A stretch of 64,000 nt of DNA from Shewanella donghaensis (lineage in GTDB: Bacteria > Pseudomonadota > Gammaproteobacteria > Enterobacterales > Shewanellaceae), in assembly GCF_007567505.1 (NCBI RefSeq), contig NZ_CP041783.1, positions 1,488,001-1,552,000 on the forward strand, given 5' to 3'. Every line of letters starts with the position of its first letter. The stretch's first letter is position 1. The notes beneath the pieces were generated by a model that did not search any database, was not told the origin of the DNA, and worked only from the letters and a program-made list of their open reading frames with translations. This document shows, one piece after another, positions 17,119-26,505 of the stretch. The position numbers and the translations under genes are program-made.

Positions 17119-17289
17119 CTTGTATAAGTAAAAGTTGCCGACTAATTTTAATTGATATTGATTTAACCCATTTCGTGTATATACTGCGCAGTTAAAAGTA
17201 CTCCAACAATGAATTTATTCTATTTATTTACTCAGGTATTTATAGAGTAGTCAGCCTTATTATAGCCGCACAAAATTAATGACGAGCTT

Positions 17290-18678
17290 ATGGAAGAGTT
17301 AACAATACCGCCCGAATCAACAACAGAAAATGATGTCACTCCGCAGCTAGAAGTGAGTCAAGTTGCACTTCAACTCACAGAGGCTGAAGGTGAGCAGCAA
17401 GCTGAAGTCTTTAGCGACATACTAAATGACGCTGAAGCAGGTACTGTTGCGCTGCTTTTAGAATCACTACCATTAGATGAGCGTTATGATCGTTGGCAGC
17501 AAATCGATCAAGAAGAACGTGTCGATGTTCTAAATTTAATGCGCGCCGCGCCGCGTTTAGACATTATGCAAAAAATGCCAAGTGATGAATTGGACGCTTT
17601 GCTGTCACAATTAAGCCCTGAAGTCTTAATTGATTGGAGCGATTCTTTACCCAATAGCATCACTGTTCGTGCATTAGCACAAATGGGAGACCGTCAGCGA
17701 AAGCACTTTGACCTATACGATCAATATGATGAAAAAGAGATTGGCCGTTATGCTGATCACCAATTTTTAGCATTAGCCCCTGATGCAACGGTCAGCCAAG
17801 GTCAGCGCTATTTACGTCGAATAGATCTAGACTGTAATGATCATATATTCATTGTCGATGAGAATGATAAGTACCTTGGAACCGTCAGACGCCACGATGT
17901 ATTTAAACATGAAGCCGAATTACCCTTAATTGATTTGCTCTGGTCTGATAGTCGCTCTATCGCTGCTAATTCATCGCTAATTGAAGCCGCAGAAGCCATT
18001 GAACACAGCCGAGAGCTTGAAATGCCAGTATTGGATGACCAGGGGATTCTAATTGGTCGTATGACACTGCGAACTGCCACAGCATTAGTCCGCGAGCATT
18101 ACGAAGCGCAATTAATGGCAAGTGCGGGTATGGATGAAGATGATGATTTATTCGCACCTATTATTGTCGGAGCCAGACGTCGAGCGGTGTGGTTAGGAAT
18201 AAACTTACTCACAGCATTTTTAGCTTCTGCAACCATAGGTTTATTCGAAAACGTACTTACGCAAGTGGTTGCTTTGGCAGTGCTTATGCCCATTGTGGCT
18301 TCAATGGGAGGTATTGCCGGTAGCCAATCATTAACCTTGATGATCCGCGGTATGGCAATGGGACAAATATCAGCGGGTAACGTCATGTCGTTACTTAAAA
18401 ATGAGCTCGGCATTGGCGCATTAAATGGCACTCTTTGGTCCATTGTCATAGGGTTCATTGCTGGCTGGTGGTTTAACGATGCAACCATGGGCATTGTTAT
18501 TGGATGCGCTATTCTTATTAATATGGCTGTAGCCGCTATTGCAGGGGTCATGGTGCCGATGATTTTACAAAAATTTAATCAAGATGCGGCATTATCAGGT
18601 TCGGTTATTTTAACCACAGTCACAGATGTTGTTGGCTTCTTTACATTTTTGGGTTTAGCCACTGTTTTATATCTTTAA
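17290..18678 (+). CDS. mgtE: Magnesium transporter MgtE
   Basis: A 462-residue Mg2+ channel/transporter. An N-terminal superhelical domain (about 30-140) is followed by two CBS domains (about 145-265; GTVRRHDVFKHE, LIGRMTLRTATALV). A five-helix membrane domain (about 295-462) contains the pore motif PIVASMGGIAGSQSLTL and the conserved Asn/Asp region NQDAALSGSVILTTVTDVVGF. In characterised MgtE the cytoplasmic domains sense Mg2+ and gate the pore. It appears monocistronic with its own promoter and a terminator at 18748. Confidence 0.96.
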   Translation: MEELTIPPESTTENDVTPQLEVSQVALQLTEAEGEQQAEVFSDILNDAEAGTVALLLESLPLDERYDRWQQIDQEERVDVLNLMRAAPRLDIMQKMPSDELDALLSQLSPEVLIDWSDSLPNSITVRALAQMGDRQRKHFDLYDQYDEKEIGRYADHQFLALAPDATVSQGQRYLRRIDLDCNDHIFIVDENDKYLGTVRRHDVFKHEAELPLIDLLWSDSRSIAANSSLIEAAEAIEHSRELEMPVLDDQGILIGRMTLRTATALVREHYEAQLMASAGMDEDDDLFAPIIVGARRRAVWLGINLLTAFLASATIGLFENVLTQVVALAVLMPIVASMGGIAGSQSLTLMIRGMAMGQISAGNVMSLLKNELGIGALNGTLWSIVIGFIAGWWFNDATMGIVIGCAILINMAVAAIAGVMVPMILQKFNQDAALSGSVILTTVTDVVGFFTFLGLATVLYL

Positions 18679-18747
18679 ATAAACAATTATTAAGTAAGAC
18701 TTTGTTATTTAGTTTTTTATACATGATTAAAATAAACATTAAAGAAA

Positions 18748-18769
18748 AGCCGCAGTCATTGCTGCGGCT
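18748..18769. terminator. Bidirectional terminator between mgtE and TBDR gene
   Basis: The arms AGCCGCAG and CTGCGGCT with a six-base loop lie between convergent genes. T-rich flanks occur in both directions. Confidence 0.8.
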
Positions 18770-18859
18770 GTTTAATAATGGCCATATTGACTCTCAAAAT
18801 TTAAATATGACTCTTATCCAATTACGAACTTTTGATTAGCACTTTTTTAAAGTTACCGA

Positions 18860-21604
18860 TTAGAACTGCTGATTAATTCTCAAATAATAACTCCGACCAA
18901 TCACATCATATAAGTCTGTATTCACATCTTGGTAGCCTGCAAAGCTATACCAACTGGGTGCTTGTTCATCTGGAAGATTATTCACGCCCAAGGTAATGCT
19001 GCCATCAAACCCATGTTGGTAACCAAACTGAAGATTATGTTTGAAGTAACTTGGCGTATCTATGATGTCTTCATAACCTTCATCACGCCACATTTGCGCT
19101 GACTGACTACCGATATACATTGTTGCCCAACTGGCACTAAATACATCGTATTGCCAATCCACAGAAAAATTACCACGCCAGTCGGGGTAATCCTGCGATC
19201 CAGCATAATCAACCGCTATATCACCTGATTCAGACTGCTGGGTATATTCAAGAACATGTGACATATCGACACTAAAGTTAATATCACCAATCTCTGTAAC
19301 CAGTTCATAAGAGGTAATAAAATCAACCCCTGATGTCTCTACTGAAGCCAGATTGCGCATTTCACTCTCAACTGAAATAACTTGGCCATATTCATCACGA
19401 TTAACGACATCCGAACCACCGTTGATTTGTTCGTTGTATAAAATATCGCTGATATCCATGGTTTCAATTTTATTGTCATAATTAATTGAGTAATAAGATA
19501 ATTCAACACTCCATTGTGAAGTGACATTCCATACGCCACCAAATGTCAGTGAGTCACCTTCTTCGGCTTCAAGATCAGGATTACCACCAAACCAAGTCAG
19601 GTGCTCAGCACTGTAACTACAGTAATAAGGATCCGCTTCGTCACCGTTCTCGCCACACCAAACAGCGTCATAACCTCCGACAAATCCAAATGAGTCTGAG
19701 GCAAACATTTCAATCATGTTAGGGGCTCGAAATGACTCACCATAACTTGCACGCAGCAATACATCATCAGTGGGGCGCCAACTCACGCCAAACTTAGGCA
19801 CGACAGCGTCAAAGGTCGCTGATTCAACTGCGGGGTCTTGATCCGTTCTGGTCACGAGACCATCTTGATCATAACGCTCATAACGCATTGCCGCTGATAA
19901 CTCAATATTGGCCGGCAAGCCCATTTGCAACTCAATAAACCCAGCGGTACGGTCACGATTTGCATCAACATTATCGCCACCCGCGCCGCCTGAAATAATA
20001 CCTAGCGAAGACTCTGCATCATTATCCTGGGTGAAATTAATCTTTTCATATTCAAAACCCACTACGCCTGACAATGCAACCATTTCGTTTTCAAACAGCA
20101 GCGTTGAAAGCAAACCATCAATTTGTGTACTGTCAAATTCACCATGATAAACACTGGTATGCTGCGCCGCGGTGTACATATTTGTCATTTGAGCATCCCA
20201 TTGCTCAAAGCTCATGCCAGTGACATTAAAGATGTCGTAAAGCGATTGACCGTTGTCATCAACTGCATCGATTTGTTGTTGTAAAATCAAGTCGTTAATT
20301 AGGTTGTAGCCAATAACTTCGGTTTTAGAATTTGAATACTGGGCATTAATTTCCCAGTCGATTCCATTGGTTATATCCCAATACCCAACCAAACCCGCCA
20401 AAATATCATAAGTTTCCGTGTCGACTTTTTCGTCCCTTGCGCCAAGTTGTTCTGATCGCATATACAGATCAATATCTTCGCCAACAGGATTGAAGCTATT
20501 GTCCCAGCCCATATACATATAATTGGTTGAAACAGGGGTCGCTGCAGTTCTGCCGCCTGTTTCCATCAATGTGGCTGATGCACGGCCTTTGAAGCTAAGA
20601 TTGTCACTGATCTCGAAGCTAAAATTACTCAAAAATGCATCTCTGGTGACATCACCATGTAAAGTCGAGTCTGCACCATAGTTATAACGGCAATAGCCGT
20701 TATTCATGCCATCGGTTTCATCAAGCGTATTCGATGCTTGCTGACACAGTTCAGAATTTGAAATACCTACAAGGTCATCTAAATCGTAGTCATAGTAATC
20801 GCCATTTGGCACCGAACTGTAAAAACTATAATCGTCGTAACTAGGATCATCCATTTTCCACACATCACGGTCTAATACTTCAGCACTCTGGTAACGTTCA
20901 TAGGTGAAAGTAATATTACCGTTATCAGTGTTTAAGCCTGCGGCAATTGAGAGTTGTTGAATATCTCCCGACCCCATTTGTGGATACTCGGTAGTGAAAT
21001 CAACTTCAACACCGTCAAAATCTTTCTTAGTGATAATATTGACTACGCCAGCCACGGCATCAGAGCCATAAATAGCAGACGCACCATCACGTAAAATTTC
21101 AATTCGTTCGACAATCGCTAATGGAATTTGAGAGGTATCTGCAATCGCCCCAGAACTTGACGTTGTTCCGGGCATGCGGCGGCCATCAAGCAGTACAAGT
21201 GTCGCTGAAGCGCCTAAACCACGAAGGTTCACACTGCTTGAAGCGCTATCTCCCGATGCGTAGCCTGTTGCTCCACGCCAAGAACCAAAGCTGTTTATGG
21301 CTGCATTATTGAGTACATCAGCCACATTGCTTTCGCCGCTCATGGCAATGTCTTTTGCGGAAATAACAGAGACGGGAGACACGGTTTCCATATCAACTTG
21401 CAAAATACGGCTACCGGTTATTTGAATATGCTCAATATCATCAGTTTGAGCACTAGCATTACTCGCTCCAATAGCTGTAACTCCTAGACTAAGTATTGTG
21501 GTAAATGCGAGTTTAATGGATAGAGGAATGGGTTTTAAATTAAAAAACCTCTTGGATAGCTGACCGTTTTTGTTATGGATTGCGCTCATTAATAGACTAC
21601 TCAT
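18860..21604 (-). CDS. TonB-dependent receptor
   Basis: A 914-residue outer-membrane active transporter. A signal peptide ends near ASNASAQ, with TonB-box-like IEHIQITGSRI just after. The plug domain (about 70-190) has SVNLRGLGASATLVLLDGRR and ILRDGASAIYGSDAVAGVVNIITKK. A 22-strand barrel ends at the C-terminal Phe (RSYYLRINQQF). Many Asp/Tyr-rich surface loops suggest a sugar or peptide ligand rather than a siderophore, but this is inference. No LacI-type operator was found upstream; instead there is a 13-base tandem repeat (21636-21700). It is of a different subtype from the receptor at 35658. Confidence 0.92.
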   Translation of the reverse strand: MSSLLMSAIHNKNGQLSKRFFNLKPIPLSIKLAFTTILSLGVTAIGASNASAQTDDIEHIQITGSRILQVDMETVSPVSVISAKDIAMSGESNVADVLNNAAINSFGSWRGATGYASGDSASSSVNLRGLGASATLVLLDGRRMPGTTSSSGAIADTSQIPLAIVERIEILRDGASAIYGSDAVAGVVNIITKKDFDGVEVDFTTEYPQMGSGDIQQLSIAAGLNTDNGNITFTYERYQSAEVLDRDVWKMDDPSYDDYSFYSSVPNGDYYDYDLDDLVGISNSELCQQASNTLDETDGMNNGYCRYNYGADSTLHGDVTRDAFLSNFSFEISDNLSFKGRASATLMETGGRTAATPVSTNYMYMGWDNSFNPVGEDIDLYMRSEQLGARDEKVDTETYDILAGLVGYWDITNGIDWEINAQYSNSKTEVIGYNLINDLILQQQIDAVDDNGQSLYDIFNVTGMSFEQWDAQMTNMYTAAQHTSVYHGEFDSTQIDGLLSTLLFENEMVALSGVVGFEYEKINFTQDNDAESSLGIISGGAGGDNVDANRDRTAGFIELQMGLPANIELSAAMRYERYDQDGLVTRTDQDPAVESATFDAVVPKFGVSWRPTDDVLLRASYGESFRAPNMIEMFASDSFGFVGGYDAVWCGENGDEADPYYCSYSAEHLTWFGGNPDLEAEEGDSLTFGGVWNVTSQWSVELSYYSINYDNKIETMDISDILYNEQINGGSDVVNRDEYGQVISVESEMRNLASVETSGVDFITSYELVTEIGDINFSVDMSHVLEYTQQSESGDIAVDYAGSQDYPDWRGNFSVDWQYDVFSASWATMYIGSQSAQMWRDEGYEDIIDTPSYFKHNLQFGYQHGFDGSITLGVNNLPDEQAPSWYSFAGYQDVNTDLYDVIGRSYYLRINQQF

Positions 21605-21635
21605 TTATATCATCACCTAATGATTGTAATTAACA

Positions 21636-21700
21636 GCTATAACTAACTGCTATAACTAAAGGCTATAACTAACGGCTATAACCAACCGCTGCAATTAACT
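21636..21700. repeat. Five tandem copies of a 13-base repeat
   Basis: Units of the form GCTATAACTAACN repeat five times with exact 13-base spacing: 21636, 21649, 21662, 21675 and 21688. The last copy is diverged. They lie 32-96 bases upstream of the TonB receptor start, in its leader or promoter. Confidence 0.85.
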
Positions 21701-21902
21701 AGTAGTTAACCATTTAGGCGAGAGAATATAATGATCTAAAACAAATAAACAACATATAATGTGGTATCGCCCCACTTGGATACAAACTGAAACAGTTGTG
21801 AACTTGGTCAGTGGAAGATATTAGTTATTAAGTCAATGATTAACCACAATAATCACTTTCACAGCGATAATTATGTTGTTTCGGTAACAACAAGAAAAAA
21901 CA

Positions 21903-21928
21903 CTAATAAAAACGGCGCCTAAGCGCCG
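21903..21928 (-). terminator. Terminator of ROK kinase gene
   Basis: The arms CGGCGC and GCGCCG with a four-base loop. The minus strand then reads TTTTTATTAG, giving a standard intrinsic terminator. Confidence 0.85.
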
Positions 21929-21955
21929 AATTGTTCTATGGGTAACAGTTTAACT

Positions 21956-22861
21956 CTAGTGGTCGTTTTTACCCCAAAGCCATGCTGCTCCGCGAACACC
22001 TGATGAAGCACCAAATTGATTTTTTACCACTGACGTGTTGCATTCTCGGCCAACAACATATTTAGGTAAAACTTTTGGTAGTTCCGAATAAATGGCTTCA
22101 ATATTTGACACGCCGCCACCCAATACAATCACATCAGGATCGAGCATATTAATTAGGTGAGCTAATGAACGGGCTAAACGATCAACGTAACGCACAAAAG
22201 CTTGCGTCGCTAACGGATGCCCTTCGGTCATCATTTGCGATATTTGTATACCGCTATCAGCTTCACCACCAGCACGACGAAAATCTCGCACCCAGCCAGT
22301 GCCAGAAATAAAGGTTTCAATACAATCTTTATTGCCGCAAAAACAAGAGGTAGAATTAAACTCGTCAGAAGTCATCCAAGGCAAAGGGTTATGCCCCCAC
22401 TCACCCGCAATACCATTTCCGCCGCCGTGAACTCGACCATTAATCGCGAGTCCACCACCGCAACCAGTACCGATAATCACGCCAAATACCACACCTTTAC
22501 CCGCTGCAGCGCCATCAACGGCTTCTGATACAGCAAAACAGTTCGCATCATTTGCTACTCTCACTTCGCGATCAAGGCGAGCACTTAAATCTTTATCTAA
22601 CGGATGACCGTTAATCCAGGTTGAGTTGGAGTTTTTAACTAAACCGGTAAAAGGTGAAACCACGCCAGGTATACCGACGCCAACAGACCCTTTTTGCTGA
22701 GTTTCAGCTTCAGCATCATTAATTAAGCCCACTATGGCGTCTAGCGTTTCAGGGTAGTTCTTTGGTGTAGGTATACGCTTACGAAATAACTCAGAGCTAT
22801 CTTCTGCAATTGCTACTACTTCAATCTTAGTCCCGCCAAGGTCAACACCCATGCGCATCAT
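21956..22861 (-). CDS. ROK-family sugar kinase, Mak (fructokinase)-like
   Basis: A 301-residue ATP-dependent hexose kinase, close by eye to E. coli Mak. ATG 22861 is preferred because GGAG lies at 9-base spacing; the frame opens at 22876. Shared segments are [64 protein letters not shown], the Zn-binding [11 protein letters not shown] with [12 protein letters not shown], and [14 protein letters not shown]. Mak phosphorylates fructose and, less well, other hexoses. In this locus it may phosphorylate glucose released from beta-glucans, which is inference. It lies downstream of cysQ with a hairpin in between. Confidence 0.88.
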   Translation of the reverse strand: MMRMGVDLGGTKIEVVAIAEDSSELFRKRIPTPKNYPETLDAIVGLINDAEAETQQKGSVGVGIPGVVSPFTGLVKNSNSTWINGHPLDKDLSARLDREVRVANDANCFAVSEAVDGAAAGKGVVFGVIIGTGCGGGLAINGRVHGGGNGIAGEWGHNPLPWMTSDEFNSTSCFCGNKDCIETFISGTGWVRDFRRAGGEADSGIQISQMMTEGHPLATQAFVRYVDRLARSLAHLINMLDPDVIVLGGGVSNIEAIYSELPKVLPKYVVGRECNTSVVKNQFGASSGVRGAAWLWGKNDH

Positions 22862-22934
22862 AGCTACTTTCTCCATTTAATTATAATTCGTTATTCACCA
22901 GAATGATCTTGTCGCAATAGCTATGATTGAAGTT

Positions 22935-22967
22935 AGCGCGTGTTAATACGTATTTTAATAACGCGCT
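22935..22967. repeat. Inverted repeat between cysQ and ROK kinase
   Basis: Seven-base arms AGCGCGT and ACGCGCT enclose a TTAA/TTAA inner pairing. No T run follows on the minus strand, so a transcript-processing or weak terminator role is possible. Confidence 0.45.
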
Positions 22968-22987
22968 TAAATAACTATCTTAAATAA

Positions 22988-23833
22988 CTACCTTGCAAAC
23001 CATGATGGTGATGCCGCAATAAAATACGGGTTTAAAATATTTTCTTTCTGGTTGTAATCAAGTGGGGTTAGTTCAGGAAAACAAACAACCTTACCACCAG
23101 CGCCTTCTACAACGGCTTGCGCTGCTGCGGTATCCCATTCACTGGTTAACCCCAGTCTTGGATACACATCTGCTTTACCTTCAGCGACCATACAAAATTT
23201 CAATGAACTGCCAACGCTTTGCATTTGGTGCTCACCCACATGTTGAAGGTATTCTTCAAGCCCTGGGCTGACATGGGAGCGACTTCCTACAACGACAGGC
23301 ACCTCTCGAACAGCTTGTGTTGTAATATCTAACAACTGCTGCTGACCTTGATGTTCAAGCCATGCGCCTTCGCCTACAATGGCTGAATAGCATTTATCCA
23401 ATACTGGCGCATAAACCACACCAACTACAGCGCGCCCTTGATGAATCAAGGCGATATTGACAGTAAATTCACCATTACGTTTAATAAATTCTTTGGTGCC
23501 ATCTAATGGGTCAATCAACCAATAGGTTTGCCATTCTTTACGTTCTGACCAGGCTATATCAGCAGCTTCTTCGCTCATGACATGAATACCTGCAAAGTCT
23601 TTTGCTAAGCCCTTAACGATGACATTATGGCTTGCTATATCTGCTGCAGTAACCGGGCTATCATCTTGCTTTTGAGTGATTTGCAGGTCAGTTTCAGAAT
23701 ACACTTGCATAATCGCGTCACCAGCCTGCTTGGCAATGGTAATCACCTGGTTTAGATGTTGCTGAGTAAAAAGTTGCTGGCTAAATTGCTGTTTAGTCGC
23801 ATCATCTTGTTTAGAAAAACTAAATAAATTCAA
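22988..23833 (-). CDS. cysQ: 3'(2'),5'-bisphosphate nucleotidase CysQ
   Basis: A 281-residue inositol-monophosphatase-fold enzyme that removes the 3' phosphate of PAP, a by-product of sulfate assimilation. The metal sites are SEEAAD, WLIDPLDGTKEFIKRNGEFTVNIALI (the IDPLDGTKEF signature) and TSEWDTAAAQAVVEGAGG near the C-end. The length is a little above the usual 246, due to an N-terminal extension rich in Gln. It sits between a sugar kinase and the laminarinase operon without any cys gene nearby. Confidence 0.93.
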   Translation of the reverse strand: MNLFSFSKQDDATKQQFSQQLFTQQHLNQVITIAKQAGDAIMQVYSETDLQITQKQDDSPVTAADIASHNVIVKGLAKDFAGIHVMSEEAADIAWSERKEWQTYWLIDPLDGTKEFIKRNGEFTVNIALIHQGRAVVGVVYAPVLDKCYSAIVGEGAWLEHQGQQQLLDITTQAVREVPVVVGSRSHVSPGLEEYLQHVGEHQMQSVGSSLKFCMVAEGKADVYPRLGLTSEWDTAAAQAVVEGAGGKVVCFPELTPLDYNQKENILNPYFIAASPSWFAR

Positions 23834-24210
23834 GGTTCATCCTTGTTAATATGTTAACGATATCGCTAACTCGAATCATTAGCCGTTATTATGCCATTTG
23901 CTAGCCAGATGATTTATAACTATTTAGTTTGTCTTAGAAAGAACAATTTCAATAACGGTGTAATTTTCTCAACCTGATTCAAAAAACAGCTTTTCCTCGC
24001 CACTGCCCTGTAACATTAATGCACCTATTCTTTAACAGGTGGCAATTAACTGATAGTAAGCCAAGTGCATCATGCATAAAAGACACAATGACTCGGCTGC
24101 ATTCGTATTCACCGCCTTAGCACTATTTAACAGTTAGCTTATCTAAACACTCATATACATAAATTACTGTTATAAATAGCGCTGTAAGCTATACCTCTAG
24201 ACAAGAGCCC
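23834..24210. other. Intergenic region downstream of GH16 gene
   Basis: A region of 377 bases between cysQ and the GH16 stop codon. It shows small inverted repeats around 24016-24045 (CACCT/AGGTG and CCTGT/ACAGG) that may end the GH16 transcript. No gene or clear promoter was recognised. Confidence 0.4.
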
Positions 24211-26328
24211 TTACTTAGTTAGCACTACATTATCGACCTGCATGACAACCCCATTTTGATTTCCCCAAGCAGGAAAAATAACCAGTGGCGTATCAACCTT
24301 GGTGAGATCTAAGCTTGAACCAGCATGGGTGACTAACTCATTAAGTGAAATTTTATAATGTGTCCAAGTGGCAATATCTGGTGTAGTAATGCCAAAGTCT
24401 CCAGAACTACATGGATGACCACAATCTACTTTGATATTAAAGTCACGTTCAGATCTAGGGTCAGTGACAACATTGACATCAAACTCAATAAAACTGAATT
24501 GGCTGACATCCTGTCCGAGGCCCGTACTTTGGTAATACACGACCGACTCATCAGTATTGAAACTAAATTGAGTTACTGTGCCGTAATCACCACCAGCATC
24601 AACCTGAGTGATATCGACAGATCCAGATGCGGCGTAATGACCTAAGCTATAGGGCGAATTAACTTCATCATCATAAATGACTAATTCTTCAGCTTCGACA
24701 ACCTGAAATTCAAAACGAACATTGTCGATTTGCACGCTGATGTTACCTAGCGCTTCAATCACAAATGGGTTCACTACCGTAGATAAGTCTGCCACGCTAC
24801 CTGGCGAAAACCGATTGCCACTGGCGACTAATTCAGCGATAGATATTTTTACTTCTGTCCAAGTATTAAGTTCAGGCAGAGTGACATTAATATCACTGAC
24901 ATTTGGCCAACCACTATCTATTTTGACTAAGAGATCGACACCATCATCGATGCTCAATAAATTGACATCAAAAATTAAGTAACCGTTATTTGCCCAATGA
25001 GACAAATCTGCTGTCGGCGGATAAGAAAAATACGCATTGCCCGTCGCGCCGACTTTATCCATTTGAATAACGTTACCGCGACCTTCCACTACAACCATTT
25101 GCAAGGCTACACTGCCATCAGGGTTATAACTATCAAGCGCCAAACCCTCAGCTAATTCATCATCAAACATGATAAATTCAGGCCCAGCTCCAATGTCAGT
25201 TGTTGGCGTCGTAATCTCAGGGGCACTATTACCTTCAACTACCTGTGCATTTTCACCAACGGTTGCACATCCACTACCCGTTTCAGGGGAGACACTGCAT
25301 TCATAAACCCGTACATAATCGACTTCCATGACTTGTGGAAACACTGATTCATCGACTCCGGTATTATTGACATTACCGGCCCAAGTTCCACCAACAGCAA
25401 AATTAAGGATCATATGAAAAGACTGATTAAAGGGAGCATCTTCAGGCGCTTGTTGTAAATTTCCATCTGCGTCGGTGTACTGGCTGTACCAACCTGCTGA
25501 ACCTTGAGTCGCAAAATGCACATCATCAACGTACCAGCGGATTTCATCTTTTTCCCATTCCACTGCATAGACATGAAAATCATCAGCTGGATTAATACCA
25601 TCTGGCAATGTGTATTCAGCTCCCGAATAAACGTTACCAGGCCAGGCTTTACCATAATGTAATGTGCCATGAACGCGGGCTTCAGGCTCTTGTGACTCTG
25701 CCCCATCGGTGATCACTTTTAAATTAACCGCTTCCATGATGTCAATCTCACCGGAACCCGCCCAAGGTCCATAAGCCCAATCGGTAGGCAACATCCAAAT
25801 GGCTGGCCATGTTCCCTGCCCATGGGGCATTTTTGCTTTGATTTCAAAGCGGCCATATTTCCAATCACCTTTATTGGTTGAATCTAATCGAGCTGAGGTA
25901 TAAGGCTGCTGTTTAGAAGTATCTGTTTCATCATAGTTTGGATCGCCTAATGCGACTGCAGGGCCATTATAATCTTCACGCTTTGCGGTAATCACTAACT
26001 TACCATCAACCACTTGACTGTTATCATCTCTTTGGGTGTAACATTGCAGCTCTTCGTTACCTCCACCATAACAATTATGTGCAAGATTCCATTTGCTTAC
26101 ATCAATTTCTGAACCGTCAAATTCATCACTCCAAACGAGTGACCATTGAGACCCTGATGTATCTTTTGCAGGCTCGGTGACTGGTGTTGCAACATCTTGC
26201 ACTTCTGCATCACTATCAGAGTTGCATCCAACCAGAATTAGCGTCATTAAGCTCGCTGAACTAATCACTTTGACTGATGCTGACATCGTCGTTAAGGCAC
26301 GATTTAAAGGTGTTATTCTTTTGAACAT
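24211..26328 (-). CDS. GH16 endo-beta-1,3-glucanase (laminarinase) lipoprotein
   Basis: From ATG 26328 the protein has 705 residues; the frame extends to 26370. It starts with a signal peptide and lipobox LVGC (C35). The GH16 domain spans about 60-360 (LVWSDEFDGSEIDVSKW, GQGTWPAIWMLP). The catalytic signature GSGEIDIMEAV carries nucleophile E194, D196 and acid/base E199, the beta-bulge form usual in laminarinases. Two homologous C-terminal beta-sandwich modules follow (about 390-545 and 555-705). They share the pattern FDDE...GSV...VDNV and resemble the ExoP-type carbohydrate-binding domain. It should cut beta-1,3-glucan into oligosaccharides at the cell surface or in the periplasm. It is the last gene of the permease-GH3-GH16 operon. 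Confidence 0.93.
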   Translation of the reverse strand: MFKRITPLNRALTTMSASVKVISSASLMTLILVGCNSDSDAEVQDVATPVTEPAKDTSGSQWSLVWSDEFDGSEIDVSKWNLAHNCYGGGNEELQCYTQRDDNSQVVDGKLVITAKREDYNGPAVALGDPNYDETDTSKQQPYTSARLDSTNKGDWKYGRFEIKAKMPHGQGTWPAIWMLPTDWAYGPWAGSGEIDIMEAVNLKVITDGAESQEPEARVHGTLHYGKAWPGNVYSGAEYTLPDGINPADDFHVYAVEWEKDEIRWYVDDVHFATQGSAGWYSQYTDADGNLQQAPEDAPFNQSFHMILNFAVGGTWAGNVNNTGVDESVFPQVMEVDYVRVYECSVSPETGSGCATVGENAQVVEGNSAPEITTPTTDIGAGPEFIMFDDELAEGLALDSYNPDGSVALQMVVVEGRGNVIQMDKVGATGNAYFSYPPTADLSHWANNGYLIFDVNLLSIDDGVDLLVKIDSGWPNVSDINVTLPELNTWTEVKISIAELVASGNRFSPGSVADLSTVVNPFVIEALGNISVQIDNVRFEFQVVEAEELVIYDDEVNSPYSLGHYAASGSVDITQVDAGGDYGTVTQFSFNTDESVVYYQSTGLGQDVSQFSFIEFDVNVVTDPRSERDFNIKVDCGHPCSSGDFGITTPDIATWTHYKISLNELVTHAGSSLDLTKVDTPLVIFPAWGNQNGVVMQVDNVVLTK

Positions 26329-26419
26329 TATTGATTCCCCAATCTCAAAACATCTAAAAAATTCCAGCAAAATGCCTTACAAGATTAATTGTAAGCTCAA
26401 CAACATTGATGGATAAATA

Positions 26420-26446
26420 TGCCAGCTGAGTGAACCTCAGCTGGCA
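26420..26446. repeat. Hairpin between GH3 and GH16 genes
   Basis: The arms TGCCAGCTGAG and CTCAGCTGGCA (11 bp, loop of five) lie in the intercistronic gap. No T run follows, so it may be an RNA-stability or processing element adjusting GH3 versus GH16 levels. Confidence 0.65.
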
Positions 26447-26505
26447 AAGCATTTAATTACTTATATGGCGATATTCTTATGTGACGAAATGCCGTCTCAA
26501 TTCAC

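Larger units (their letters stand above)
16865..17289. other. Intergenic region between RIO kinase and mgtE
   Basis: This region of 425 bases contains a folded 105-base element (16884-16988), a 23-base hairpin (17038-17060), an extended -10 promoter (17110-17118) and an mgtE leader of roughly 165 bases. I did not recognise an M-box motif in the leader. Confidence 0.6.
21605..21955. other. Region between TBDR start and ROK kinase end
   Basis: It contains the 13-base tandem repeats next to the receptor gene and the terminator of the ROK gene at 21903-21928. A weak CRP-like motif (TGTGA-ACTTGG-TCAGT at 21797-21812, 8 of 10) is also present. No gene is seen. Confidence 0.5.

Noticed and set aside
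16865-17289. M-box (ykoK) riboswitch before mgtE
   Set aside because: No recognisable conserved M-box segments were found in the leader; only generic hairpins are seen.
21636-21700. Possible CRISPR array
   Set aside because: The repeats are directly tandem, 13 bases long, with no spacers and no cas genes in the window.
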